Shown: in pieces, positions 53,474 to 64,000 of the stretch | Layout of the letters: each line of letters begins with the position of its first letter | How positions within the stretch are numbered: position 1 is the stretch's first letter | Assembly: GCA_015501585.1 (NCBI GenBank) | Contig: JADNRY010000285.1 | Coordinates: 1-64,000 of the forward strand | Direction: 5' to 3' | DNA length: 64,000 bases | Source: Rhodocollybia butyracea | Lineage: Eukaryota; Basidiomycota; Agaricomycetes; Agaricales; Omphalotaceae | Translations under genes and position numbers: made by a program | The notes under the pieces: model-generated | Databases searched by the model: none | The model's input: only the letters and a program-made list of their open reading frames with translations | Told to the model about the DNA's origin: nothing

Positions 53474-55704
53474 ATGGCTGGAAATTCAGGTGCCGTTTGG
53501 CATGTACTCTCACAGCAACAACAGCATGAAGAAGAAGAAGACTTCCATGAGAGGCTACTTCTGGTGGCCGTATTAGTGCTGGGTGTAATGGAGAATGAGA
53601 CAGAGCCTGTTCGCCAAAGGAACCCATCCCGTCTATATCTGACTCGACCTCAGCTGATGCCAAACCCTCGGTTGGAGTTGCCGTGGACCTGACTCTGGGA
53701 GGGACAGGAGGACCAAGCATTTATTACTACCATGGGTTTCGATGTTGCAACATTTCGTTTCATCTTAGAAGGTGTTACATTCATGCCTTTCCATCATTAT
53801 TCCGAGATGTTCCGGCTCATTCCGAGACTCTCCGAGATTTCCTTACCTTCTCTCACGGTCTCTCACGGCTCCGATAGTTTCCACGACCTCTGGCGGCTCC
53901 GAAACTCCATTCTCTATTTTATCCCTTCCGATATACCTTTGGACTTCACAAATTCACTCCTATTTCGGCACTCACATTTCCGACGCCTTTATCGGCTATA
54001 CCTTCGGCCCGATATATCGGCGGACTCCTTCGGTACTCATTACTTTCCCATGGCGGTCCGCAGTGTGCCGATGTTCATCTCTTTTTTCTTTTCTACTCTA
54101 TTGCTTATTGTTTTATCATTTGTATTGATTCCACCTCGTTCCGGCCTTGGCATTACCTCGGTCCGACTTTATTGTCTTTATTTAACAATTAGGTCACTTG
54201 TATATAAGCTAGGTACTTTGTACTATTGTTCCTCAGCCAAAAATCACGAATTACACAAATTACACGAGTTACACGAATTATACAAGTTATCATACTTTTC
54301 CGAGCTTTCCTTTAAGTCCTCTCTTTGTTCCTTATACTCGCTGTTCTGTCCGATACCGGCCGACTCGGCCCGGTCCTTACCTCGGACATACCTCGGACTA
54401 TTCTCACGCCTATACCTCGGTCCGATCTCGGCGATTCCTCGCACTTTACTTCCTCTCCTTCTGGGACAACCTTGGTGGTGTGTTGGGGGTGTTGCTAATA
54501 GCTTCACCGAAGTCCCACCTTTTCCTTGGCCTTGTAGTCTACTCTGGATATTCTTCCCACGATTCTGATCTTGCCTTTCGGCCCTACATCGGCTCCGCTT
54601 CCATTCCGGCCTAGGTTGCACGACCTTGTCAGAAGGTCAAGGTTGTTTCGCAGAGATCTGGGAGAATACGCCTATTCCTCGTGAAGATGTTTCACATGCT
54701 GGTGCTCCACGCGTCTATACGCGCTCACTGGATGCAGCTGGAGCCCTCGGTCTTGTCCTTCATTATCTTGGCTCAGCAATTCTTCAAATACAATTACAAC
54801 AAATTTTCGCCATCGTTCCATCAGTTCTTACACATTATCTTGACTTCTCACTCGACACTCTCCTTTCCATGCTCAGGAATATGAAAGAGGCCAGGATCGC
54901 TCTCCCTGTTGCTCTTGAAGAGTATCAAGAGATGTCTTCTTTGATTTCCAAGCAACACACCCTTCTTGAAGGTGCATTTGCATCCATTGATGGTCTTTCC
55001 CTTCCTGCTCAAGTATCCAATGACCCGGAAATTGAGAATGCGACATATAATGGATGGAAAACAGATCACAGGATCACCAATGTGTTAATGTTCTCTCCAA
55101 AAGGTACGTGAACGATTCACTTTATCTCTTCATTCTACTGACAAATCCTTTTTTCTATTCAGGTCTGATTATTGATGCGGTTCTCAATGCACCTGGAAGC
55201 TGGCATGATGCGCACACAGCGAAACCTATCTTCGAGCGACTCCGTACAAAGGTACCTGATGGATTCTATGTAATATCAGATACAGCATTTCCACGGGGAC
55301 CTGTCTCAATAGAGGGGAAGATTAAAGCTCCAATGAAGGGTGGAGAATGGATACCTGCAGACCCTGTTGAACAGGAACAGGTCATGCGATTCAACCAACA
55401 GCTTCTGTCCTACCGCCAGACTGCTGAATGGGGCATGCGCACCATTCAAGGATCTTTTGGCCGCCTCTGGGTTCCTCTCGACATCAACTCCAAGTCAGGA
55501 CGTCTTCGTTTACTAGAGACATGCTGTCGTTTATTCAATGTTCGTGCAACTTGTGTTGGTATTAGTCAGATCCGTTCAGTATACTTACCTGTGTGGAAGG
55601 CTTCAGAGGATGAGCAGTTGTGGAATTCTTTAGGTGATATGATGTTTGGAGATATTCGACGAAAAGATCGCGTTGCACGATTTCATGTAGTACCTATTCA
55701 GTAA
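53474..55704 (+). pseudogene. PIF/Harbinger-type DDE transposase gene, broken
   Basis: ATG at 53474. The N-terminal part includes NPSRLYLTRPQLMPNPRLEL, then an in-frame TGA at 53690-53692 (WT-stop-LWEGQEDQAFITTMGF, likely a former CGA). The frame continues to FRFILEG, where a solo LTR interrupts, and resumes as QGCFAEIWENTPIPREDV. A 59-nt intron (55104-55162) has a clean GTACGT/CAG junction. Catalytic residues of the DDE_Tnp_4 fold are visible: Asp in FASIDGLSL, Asp in VISDTAFPRG, Glu in TAEWGMRTIQG. The protein would be about 500 residues without the stop and LTR. It cannot make a full product now. Confidence 0.88.
53773..54631 (+). mobile_element. Solo LTR (859 bp) inside the Harbinger transposase
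   Basis: Same family as the nested element at 5543-9231. It starts TGTTACATTC and ends ACCTTGTCA, with a perfect 5-bp duplication GAAGG (53768-53772, 54632-54636). It was formed by LTR-LTR recombination after insertion. Confidence 0.93.
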
Positions 55705-55711
55705 ATACAAG

Positions 55712-56511
55712 CTACTTATTTTCCTCTCTTTCAATCAGATGTTTGGAAGGAGATATCAATCCAACATTAAAGTAGCCATTGCCATCTGGTCTAACAGTGA
55801 CCGAGTCATCAAGACCAAGGTGAGGAAGTTGTGCAGCAACTGAGGCCAAGCTACCCAAATCAACCCTCGATGAAGAAGTAAATACAGGAGTGTCCGGAGG
55901 CCTATTGCTGTCACCTGTGAGATTATCAGAGCTGGTCAGTATGGACTGTATCAATGGCTGGCTAGTGCGCTGCGCACGATATGAAGGGGAAGAATATTGG
56001 TGTTGGTTAGACCGATGTGAACGGGATGAATATCGGTGATGTGATGAATGATACGGAGAATGTGAATGGGGAGAATATTGGCGACGTAAATGGTTTGGAG
56101 AGTAGGAACATGAATGTGAATGGGAACAGGAACGCGAGTGGCGCCCATGATTGTGGGAGTAAAATGGGGAAGGATGGCGGCCACGTGAGTGAGAGCGAGA
56201 ACAAGAATACCGACAATGACTGGAACGGCGTGAATATTGTAAAAGTTGGAGCTGGTTCTCACCAATTGTGACTGTGCATCCTGCAGCATCATCATACCAA
56301 AATTGGTTGATGCATGATCCTCGTCACGACGTTGTTGTACTGCAGGATCAAGTGTGGCACTGATCTTATCCAATAGAGTAGTTGCCTGTTTGGCACGAGA
56401 CATAGGCGGACATAAAGGAGGCTCCTGCCTAAAACCTTTTGTGAGCACTGTACCTTCCTTATCATTTTTCTTCCCCTTTTTTACGGCTGACAATCTCCAC
56501 GCTACTGTCAC
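55712..56511 (-). CDS. Converging ORF beside the Harbinger transposase; possible second transposon gene, decayed
   Basis: Minus-strand frames with MSRAKQATTLLDKISATLDP and a helical stretch to about 56250, then an Arg/Ser/His-rich region (SRSHSRGRHPS, SSHHRYSSRSHRS) in a second frame, ending after RVDLGSLASVAAQLPHLGLD near 55712. PIF/Harbinger elements usually carry a second Myb/SANT-type ORF next to the transposase, and the position fits. No Myb motif is recognisable and at least one frameshift or intron is needed near 56250. Function is not assigned. Confidence 0.4.
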
Positions 56512-57057
56512 TCACCTGCTGCGACTCATCTTCCGATCCATCCTGTATATCACCCAATGCCACCTTTGCTTTGATTTTATAAAATACAATGACCTCAGTT
56601 TAAACTGAGGTGGTTGCAATCATATTTCAGTTTAACTAGTTTAAACTGTAATTGTGTAGTTAAGAATCATTACCATTACTTCTACCTAGTTCAAACTGAT
56701 TAAACTGTCAGTAACTGGTTTGAGCTGCTACAGTTGACTGTCAATCATGAATATATACCAAACTGATAACCAGTTTGAATACACTTTCAAACTCGTTAAA
56801 CTCGTTCAAACTCATTCAAGCTAGTTAAACTCGTTCAAACTCGTTTAAATCAGTCAAGTTGAAGGAATTGTTCCTACCAAGTTTCAACTAGTTTGTAACC
56901 AGCTAAACTACAAAACGAGCGCAGGTTTTGTTGAAAACTGGTTTAAACCAGGTGAACTAAACCCTGGCGCTCAACTAAGCCTGGCGAAAAGACAAAATGT
57001 TATGAAATTGAACTGTAAAATCAAACACGATAAGTAATCAAGTGGATACAAATCAAA
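56512..57057. other. AGTTTAAACT/TTCAAACTCG-rich intergenic DNA
   Basis: Many short inverted words (CAGTTTAAACTGAG, AGTTTAAACTG, CTGGTTTAAACCAGG) between 56580 and 56960. Possibly the end of a transposon with subterminal repeats. No gene. Confidence 0.5.
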
Positions 57058-59858
57058 CTAATTCTTCTTCTTCTTCTTTGGTGGTTCCTTGATGGCTTCC
57101 TGCGTGGTTCCTCCTGCATCCTGAGTTTCCCTGGGGGGGCGTCCACGTTTCTTGGTGGCAGAGGTGGCTACCAGAGTAGTGTCCAGGGTGGGAGCTGGGC
57201 CAGCAACCGGAGTATCCGGGCCAGCTATCGAAGCATCGAGGCTCATAGCGGAAGAACTAGCGTCCTTGGTAACACCTGTTGTGTTCCTTGTACTTCGACG
57301 GGTTGGCTCAAGTCCAGTTTTGGGTTTCCTGGGCTTTGGCTGTTTCATGGCGGGGGTGGGGGCCTTTACCAGAGCGAGTTGGTCGGAAGGAGGAGGAGCA
57401 GGAGATGAAACAGTGTCAAGATCTGAGAGTGAACAACTTCCACGATAGACACCTATGTCTGCCTCTGGTGTTTCTTGTATAGCTGGAGCGGAAGACATGA
57501 TGAATGCAGCTATCGGAGTGGTTGATGGACCAGCCTCGGTCTCCGGAGAAGTTGGTACGACGCCCATTGTCATGCCTTCTCCTCTGTCTCCAGCGCCAGT
57601 GCCAACAATGGTCATGTCCATAGGGGTGGTGGATCTGACAATGATGGCCATTGTCATCCCTTCTCCTTCTGTAGCGCCAGCGCCAACAATGGATGTGGCA
57701 GTCATCAGACCACGTGCGGTAAGCTCAGGTACAGCAGTCAAACCCCGAGATAACCCGCTCGAAGTGCCAGCCGCCGGGATAGTAATCAGATCCACAAATA
57801 ATGCAGAAGAGGAAACTGGGGTCATTGGGCGTACAGCTTCATGTACATTGAGAACGGAGGGGGCAGCTGCAGGTGGGGCATTGCCAACTAACAACATAGA
57901 AGCAGCAGATATCGCTGCGGATGTGGTCGATGTCGGAGTAGACTGGGGAAGTGGGGTCCTAATCGCGCTTGAAGGTGCCACTGCGCCTACCGCTTCATGT
58001 ACATCGAGAACAGAGGGGGCAGCTGCGGGTGGGGCATTACCAACTAACGACATAGAAGCAGCAGATATTGCTGCAGATGTGGTCGATGTCGGAGTTGTAG
58101 ACTGGGGAAGTGGGGTACCAGTTGCGGTTAAAGGTGCCACTGCGCCTACCGCTTCATGTACATCGAGAACGGAGGCGACAGCTGTGGGTGTGGCATTGGA
58201 AGCAGCCATGATTGCTGCAGATGTGGTCAATGTGAGAGTCGTAGACGGGGCAGGTGCTTCAATCCCTGATCCTCCTGGAGGGGTATTGGCAGTGGAGTCG
58301 TTATCGGCGCGAGCAGTCTTGTTGGTGCGTTGAGAAAGAGAGAAACGGAAAGACTTCATCTTTATCAAGTACTTGACTAAATCAAATATTTGACTGCGCT
58401 TCATGCGCTCAGGGTGATGAAGGTGTACTGGGAAAATAAATTTATGATGATCATATAAATTGCTGGGAGATTTCGACAATTTTTCCCAAGGAAGTTCTGT
58501 GTCGTTGTCATGCTCTACACAACTAAGTCAGCCTTATCGACTTCCGAACAGAACGAATAAGAAAAACTCACTCCACCTTTCCTCGAAAAAGTCGTGAGTT
58601 AGTTTGACTAGCTCTGCCAACGAGATGTGGTCGATGTCAAAAGGAGGGAAGACGGGATAGCCTTCATCATCATAAGTCCAGGGTTGCTGAACCAGCTCCT
58701 CAGGCAACGCTGCCTTGGCCCAACTCGTCCACAAGTCGAAAATGTTTTCATGAAAGTGCTTCACTGCATCTTGAGGCTTGAGAAAAGGAACACATGTGTC
58801 GAAGAAGACCTTGCGGCTCGTTCCACCAGACGCGCTGTAGTCAAGATCGTCAGCAAAAAGGATAATGGAAGGCAAACGAAGCGTACCATCCAGACACTAG
58901 AGCTCCTTCTTCGTTGCGAAATGAATATAACATCACTCCTTCGAAAGCTCCTATACGTCCCGAATCCGCAATCGCCGTGAGGAACCTAGAGAAAGCGTCT
59001 TTGAGTTCCGCTTGATCCCTGATTAAGAACACTAACATTAGACGCAAGCAATTAAAGCTCAGCAAGTTCACGTACAGAGAAACTGAGATTTGTTTGGCTT
59101 CCTCATCCCATCCCTGCTTCTCCTTGACACTCAAGTCGTCCCAATTCTTCTTCAGCATCTTCTGGTAGTTCGCTGCTTTGTTTCCGTCTAGCGATCGGGC
59201 CTGCTCTTTGATTTCCGACGACTTCAAGTCCTCAAAGTACTTTCGTCCAGAGCCACAAAAAGTAAGCTTCAGTAGCGTGTCGATGATCTTCTGTGCATCT
59301 TTCTTGGTAAATGCAGGAAGCTGGGAGACCGGCTGGAGAACATTGGCCGTTTGGACGTTTACTAGCTGCACAGCGGCTTTCTGCGCGTGACGTTTCATCA
59401 CATAGTTCCGGTGATTGTGGAACACACGACAAATTGCCTACCAAAGGCCATAAGCTACCAAATCATAAAACAAACAAAGGGAAAAGTACCTCCATATCTT
59501 TCTTCCTATTGTCAGTGATTAAAGGATGTGTTGTGTCGACGAACACACCAGTTTGCGGAGTGGTCGAGATCATCATCCAGATGCTGGCTGCGGTATCGTC
59601 TCTCCAGCGCTTTATTGCTTTAGCTTCCTTGCCATCTGAAGTGGCATTGTCCAAGACTACCTTTTCGTAGTCTTTGATATACTCCCTTTCGATGGTTGCT
59701 TTGATATCGCCCTGAATGCTGTTCGAATCGGAAATCACCACAACAGGCGCGGCGGGCGCAGGAGCAACTGCGACGCCGGCAAGAGGTCTCTCAGGTGGAG
59801 TATAGCCAGGAGGAGGGGTTACAGGGCCGGCAGCGGCGGGGTCGCATCGAGGAGGCAT
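57058..59858 (-). CDS. Five-exon gene, 854-residue protein with C-terminal AT-hook; function unknown
   Basis: Exons 59858-59490, 59437-59076, 59018-58887, 58834-58572 and 58496-57058. Introns of 52, 57, 52 and 75 nt all have GT-AG ends, and the phases sum to an uninterrupted frame. An Ala/Pro-rich start is followed by an ordered region (RRWRDDTAASIWMMI-like; FVDTTHPLITDNRKKDMEAI; VFHNHRNYVMKRHAQ), a helical stretch reminiscent of an HMG box (KKNWDDLSVKEKQGWDEEAK), and ELPWEK-type blocks. Exon 5 is low-complexity with about three copies of a 50-residue repeat (SVLDVHEAVGAVAP). It ends with a KKRGRPPRE AT-hook and a poly-Lys nuclear signal. Probably a nuclear, DNA-associated, lineage-specific protein. 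The MITE lies 2 nt upstream of the ATG. Confidence 0.75.
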
Positions 59859-59860
59859 AG

Positions 59861-60237
59861 TACATCAGGAAAAGCCTTTTTTGCCTAGGTGACCCCAGAG
59901 TGGCCTAAAGCAAACAAGGTGACCTATGAATCCTATGGCATCCTAGGAATTTGGGCTCGTCCCTTGCCAGTCAAGGCTCTTGAGGATTCCCTAGGCAAGC
60001 CTAGGTTTGCCCAGGTTTGCCCAGGTGTTCCTGGGGAACACCTGGGGAGCACCTGGGCAAGCCTGGGCAAACCTAGGCTTGCCCTGGGTTTGCCTAGGAT
60101 ACCCTGGGGAATCCTCAAGAGCCTTGACTGGCAAGGGACGAGCCCAAATTCCTAGGACACCATAGGATTCATAGGTCACCTAGTTTGCTTTAGGCCACTC
60201 TGGGGTCACCTATGCAAAAACGGCTTTTCCTGATGTA
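59861..60237. mobile_element. 377-bp palindromic MITE (TA, CATCAGGAAAAGCC ends)
   Basis: The ends TACATCAGGAAAAGCC and complement GGCTTTTCCTGATGTA continue as a nearly perfect inverted repeat to the centre near 60049, so the whole element can fold into one hairpin. The TA at each end fits a Tc1/mariner-type TA target duplication. It lies in the immediate 5' leader or promoter of the AT-hook gene. Confidence 0.85.
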
Positions 60238-60924
60238 TCAGAAGTAGCTGGAGTTCAAGTTAAAAGAGTGGTCCAGATGCCTGGGGGAGCTTTTTATAAG
60301 TTCGTCGAGACAATAAATAAGTTCATCAAGATAATAAACATCAATGCTTTGACCTACATTTCACCGATTTCAGACAGGGCCACAGATCCACAGGTCTTTT
60401 CTTTTGTCCAGAGATACGCGATCCTCCGCGATGTGAATTGTGGAGTTCACGGTCAGACGAAAAGCTACAAAGTAGTCAAAAAAAGCCAGCATACGCTAGC
60501 TCTTAGCCAGCAACAAGCGTTGCTGGAGTCGAGTGTGGCAGCATCGCTTTCGAAATCTCGTTTTGAAGCGGAGTCCAACTGGCGGTAGATTTTCCACCAA
60601 CAAGTGTTATTGAGCGCTGAGCATTATGTGAGGTTCAAGAACTTGAAGCCAGCAGGCGCTAGCCCTTACCAACAACAAGCGTTGCTGGTGGTGTGGTCGT
60701 GAATCAGAAGGGAAATGTCAATCCCGGCCCGCACCTCACGTGAATTTGCTTTTTGCGTACTGCGCTTCACGAGCGCTAATATAACTAACTTCAAGTCTCG
60801 ACCATTCACCCAACACTAGAGCTAATTGTGGACTTTGCCTCTCTGACGCCTGTCATTCGAGCTCTCTGACGCTTTGTCATTGAGTCTGCAACGTCAAACG
60901 CCTCCGCATATTCCTATCCGCACA
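60238..60924. other. Divergent intergenic region with hairpin repeats
   Basis: Two direct copies of a unit of about 45 bp, each with the hairpin CCAACAACAAGCGTTGCTGG or CCAGCAACAAGCGTTGCTGG (60507-60526 and 60669-60688). The region between the two divergent genes presumably holds the promoter of the plus-strand gene. No gene is recognised. Confidence 0.5.
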
Positions 60925-63254
60925 ATGGAGTACGTTTGTTTTTTTGCCTGCTCGATGCCCTGCTGCAATATTTTCATTCTTCAGCATCACCGCAAGCGAT
61001 CTCCTGCGTAATCGCAGTCAACGTGAAGATGGTCAGTCAATTCTCTCCTCATCTCACTCAGTAGCCTCATTAAATCTTAGATGGCTCAGGCCATGCAAAA
61101 AGCACAGTCACCCGTACGTGAAAGTAATTGTACGAACTCTACAACTCTGTTGTGTAACCTTTTCTGTTCCTATTGTAGTCTCTTTACCGTCGTATGTAAA
61201 AGATTTGCCCAGTGTTGCCAAACTGTATTCATTTTTCAATCAACTTACTTATTCTGATGGCCTCGTTGGTGCGCTTCTCGCCACAACCAAGGAATTCATC
61301 ACTTCTCCTAATTGCGACTATCTTCCCGATCCCCGACTTGGCTCCACTTGCAACCTATATTGTTGCAATGATGCTCGCTACGGTCAGGATGACCCTATCT
61401 GTTGGCCTCAGCCTTATAACCCTCGTTATCCTTTCTATGCTGCTATTTCCAAAAAACCCACTGATTCGCACTCTTTTGAATCTAGTATCATGTGGTTGGA
61501 CTTGCGAGAGGGAGATCTTTCTTTCACTTCACAAGGTGAAGACAAAAAGAAGGGATCATTAAATCCGAGATCATATCAGCCTTACAGCGGAAAATCGCAC
61601 TGTTGAAGCCTCGTGTCAGTGTATTTTACGAGGGAAATCCTGACAGCACTCGTCGGACGTTCCTCAAGGAGAATATAGATAGTATTAACCTGTTCTTGAC
61701 GTGTTTGGGCACCGTATCGGCCACGCTTCGTGACCAGCAGCGTGGGTTGACGGAACTTCAACGGGCCTATCTCACTGCCAAGGCCATTCTTGACTTTCAC
61801 CAATTGGTGGAGAAACCCGGGATCTCCGATACACCGGCCACTGTTGACACCAACAAGATGGGATGTTTCGTTTGGAACGACACCGAAGCCAGAATGCTAT
61901 ACTTTGCTGGATTACCAGTATTTTACATTCGCCCTTGGTCCGCCTTTGACCGTCAAATCATTGAGAAAGTAGTTCCTTTACAGCAACCGTGTTTCCCTCC
62001 CCCGGCGAACTCCCCATAGTACCCAATCTTAACTTCTCAAGCTGGATCTGATGATAGATTTAGTGCTATTCGTATGGCCACGCATAAATGCTTTGAGACT
62101 GCAAGCCCCTTCGAGAATATGCACCTGCCTGGGGCGTATGCTTCCTCCTACATTCTCGGTCAGGGTAGGATCATGGCTCCCGCTTCATCCCCAGCTAGCA
62201 CCAGTGTTCTTCCTCAAACTAGTCAACATATTTCTCGTCACTCAGGTGTCACACGTCATCCAGCACGCCAGTCATCCAAGCAACGCAAGCCAACGTCGAA
62301 TCGTAGGTATGCTCTTTATGCTCAGGATACATATTGCTGACATGTTACTCATTAGCTCCGAAACTGCAACGCAATGTCTTTGGCGATCTGCCGGTAGACG
62401 ATCCACTAGTTCCGCCCGCCATTCCCGCTTGGCGTGATGTGAACGAAACTATTTGGCAGGATGGGGTAACAGTTCAGAAGAAGCTCCTAGTTGCACCAGA
62501 TGCCGGTCTATTCTTTGGTCTGCAGACTGAGTCTTGCCAAGCTCCATACTTCTTCATGTGGCAGCATTTTAGGCCCGTGTATCTTCGCTGTTTGCATGCT
62601 GGTACCCTTCCCCGATCCGTGGAATTTTGGCGCAAAATGCTTTCCTACCCATTCCTAAACCTGGTTGAACGCAATGCCAAAGTCACAGGGAAGTTGCAGA
62701 TCCAGCTTGAAGCACAGATATACGTTGAAGATTCTATCAAAGCATACAACGCCAACATGGCTTTTCATCCGCCATCTCTCAAAGGAGCTGCTGATCCAGT
62801 TATAGCGCGTCGTCTCATACGTTAAATTTGTATGATCAACTTTCGTTCAGAGCTCATGCATACCGATAAGCTATTGGATCAGAGTAGACCGCAGCCCAGC
62901 CGAGACCTTACTATCGCTGAATTGGATGTTGCCGTTTCCAGACATCAGCGTGAACGCAATGGACTCATTGAGCAGATCTTCTTCTATATTGGGCTCGAGC
63001 CTGATCCTAGCATTGATTATGGAATAGTTGCTGTGGATTGGGGAACGCGGTACAAGGCTTTGAAGAAATTTTGTGCCCTGTTGGATACATGGCATGGCGA
63101 TAAGTCGTTGCTTTGGCGACGTGGGATTGATATGGACTTGATTAAAATGGAATATGCCGAAGGAGCTCAATGGGAGAGACTGCTGGCTGAGTTCTATGTC
63201 CAGAATGTTTTTAGTGTGCTGGGTCGTCCTCTGTCTTTGCCTAGACGTTTGTAG
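60925..63254 (+). pseudogene. Six-exon gene of a basidiomycete-specific family with two in-frame stops
   Basis: Exons 60925-60929, 60985-61031, 61081-61113, 61179-61535, 61580-62302 and 62356-63254. Introns of 55, 49, 65, 44 and 53 nt have GT-AG ends, and all phases fit a 687-codon frame. Two in-frame stops lie inside: TAG at 62017-62019 and TAA at 62823-62825, with family-like sequence continuing after each (SAIRMATHKCFETASPF; CMINFRSELMHTDKLLD). Recognisable blocks are RDQQRGLTELQRAYLTAKAI and FAGLPVFYIRPWS, which I know from large uncharacterised agaricomycete protein families. The first stop could be spliced out as a 51-nt GT-AG intron (61969-62019). The second has no such escape. Role unknown. 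Confidence 0.7.
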
Positions 63255-63582
63255 TTTGCATTTGAACCATGGTCCTGTCTGTACTCTTCTAGTATTAATA
63301 CCATACTATAGATATCTCTATAAAACCCTATAGAACTTCTTTTTTGGCTTTTCGCTACCTCAGCTGGCCAACCGGTACTGTTCCGTTTGTTCGGAATTCA
63401 CTATCAATGATCCACGATGATCCCAGAACAATCGATCAAATCCTGCCCCCAATCTTAGCGCCGGCCAGCCATTAAGTTGAATAGCGACTTGAATTACATT
63501 GCCAACAATTCTAATTACCAGCTATCCTAACTGTCGTAATGCAGTGATTTCTATGAACGTTGATATAACTGAACATAAAAAG
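63255..63582. other. Intergenic between convergent genes
   Basis: 3' flanks of two converging genes. Nothing else is seen. Confidence 0.5.
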
Positions 63583-64000
63583 CTAAACCAAGTCCATTTG
63601 TTCCCCAGGAAATGCATCCATTTCCATCTGCCACCGCTGAATCAAGTTCCTGGCCACCTCAACTTGTTTATTGAATTCCACTTCTCCCAACGCGCGCTGC
63701 GCCGCTACCACGTCTGATAGGAGTTGTCCAGATGGAATAGGTTGCAAACCGCAGATCTGTAATGCTGAAGAACATTCATTACGGAGCTGCTCATACATTT
63801 TGGCCTGGCGTCAAGCAAACGCTGCATGTCCAAACGACGAACACCAACCAGAAGGAGAGTCCAAAGTTGCTGGATAATCTTTACAAGAAGAGGTGGTAAT
63901 GGCTTTATCAGCCATTTTGTTCCAGACTTCCTGCATGCGGTCAAATCCTCGGATCGAGTGCAAGAAGTCGCTGTGGCACTTTTCTTTGACCTCCCCCCAT
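63583..64000 (-). pseudogene. 3' end of a minus-strand gene entering from the right edge, with an internal stop
   Basis: One frame is open from the edge (EVKEKCHSDFLHSIRGFDRM, MQEVWNKMADKAI) through HAAFA, meets TGA at 63811-63813 (probably a former CGA), and continues as RQAKMYEQLRNECSSALQIC and FNKQVEVARNLIQRWQMEMD to the stop at 63583. The helical Gln/Leu-rich C-terminus resembles uncharacterised agaricomycete, possibly transposon-linked, proteins. Too little is present to name it. Confidence 0.5.

Noticed and set aside
60268..60588. 106-codon frame between the MITE and the divergent gene
   Set aside because: It spans the hairpin repeats, has no recognisable block and lies in the probable promoter region.

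Overview
The window looks like a repeat-saturated stretch of a filamentous basidiomycete genome, most likely Agaricomycetes. Three gene models have 44-75 nt GT-AG introns whose phases add up exactly. The transposon families (Ty1/copia, Ty3/gypsy with a chromodomain-like C-terminus, PIF/Harbinger, CACTA-like and foldback elements) also fit such a genome. Very little single-copy host DNA remains, and what remains is at the two ends.

Layout. 1-2455: the 5' part of a minus-strand gene running off the left edge (possibly Helitron-like), then a broken F-box-like exon. 2456-11833: a decayed Ty1/copia element, itself interrupted by a non-autonomous gypsy-type element (5543-9231, 5-bp target duplication). 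11834-13288: a decayed ABC-F ATPase gene cut off by the copia LTR. 13633-15624: a TIR-bounded element packed with TGACTCA/TTGAGTCA repeats. 15765-26668: a young Ty3/gypsy element on the minus strand with perfect GTATA target duplications, Gag-protease separated from RT by an in-frame UGA-CUA-G stop, and an extra ORF downstream of the integrase. 27282-29069: a 1.8-kb gag-only copia-type element with 134-bp LTRs and perfect TATTG duplications.

29664-52590 is a Russian doll. A foldback element of about 4.7 kb with long inverted arms (flanked by ATAATTT) was split by a probable solo LTR (CTGTT duplication). That LTR was split by a 17-kb giant palindrome (30726-47758; TIR CACTGCGTGC, TAA duplication) made mostly of a stop-poor satellite. 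The palindrome in turn carries four gypsy LTR copies, a gag remnant and two copies of a 93-bp MITE with the same kind of ends.

53474-55704 is a Harbinger-type transposase gene broken by a nonsense codon and a solo LTR. It is followed by a converging ORF. 57058-59858 is an intact five-exon AT-hook gene whose start codon abuts a palindromic MITE by 2 nt. 60925-63254 is a divergently transcribed six-exon gene of a basidiomycete-specific family carrying two in-frame stops. 63583-64000 is a further broken gene leaving the right edge.

The elements form a relative chronology of insertion. Several stop codons and much of the copia LTR divergence look like CpG to TpG decay, which suggests cytosine methylation of repeats.
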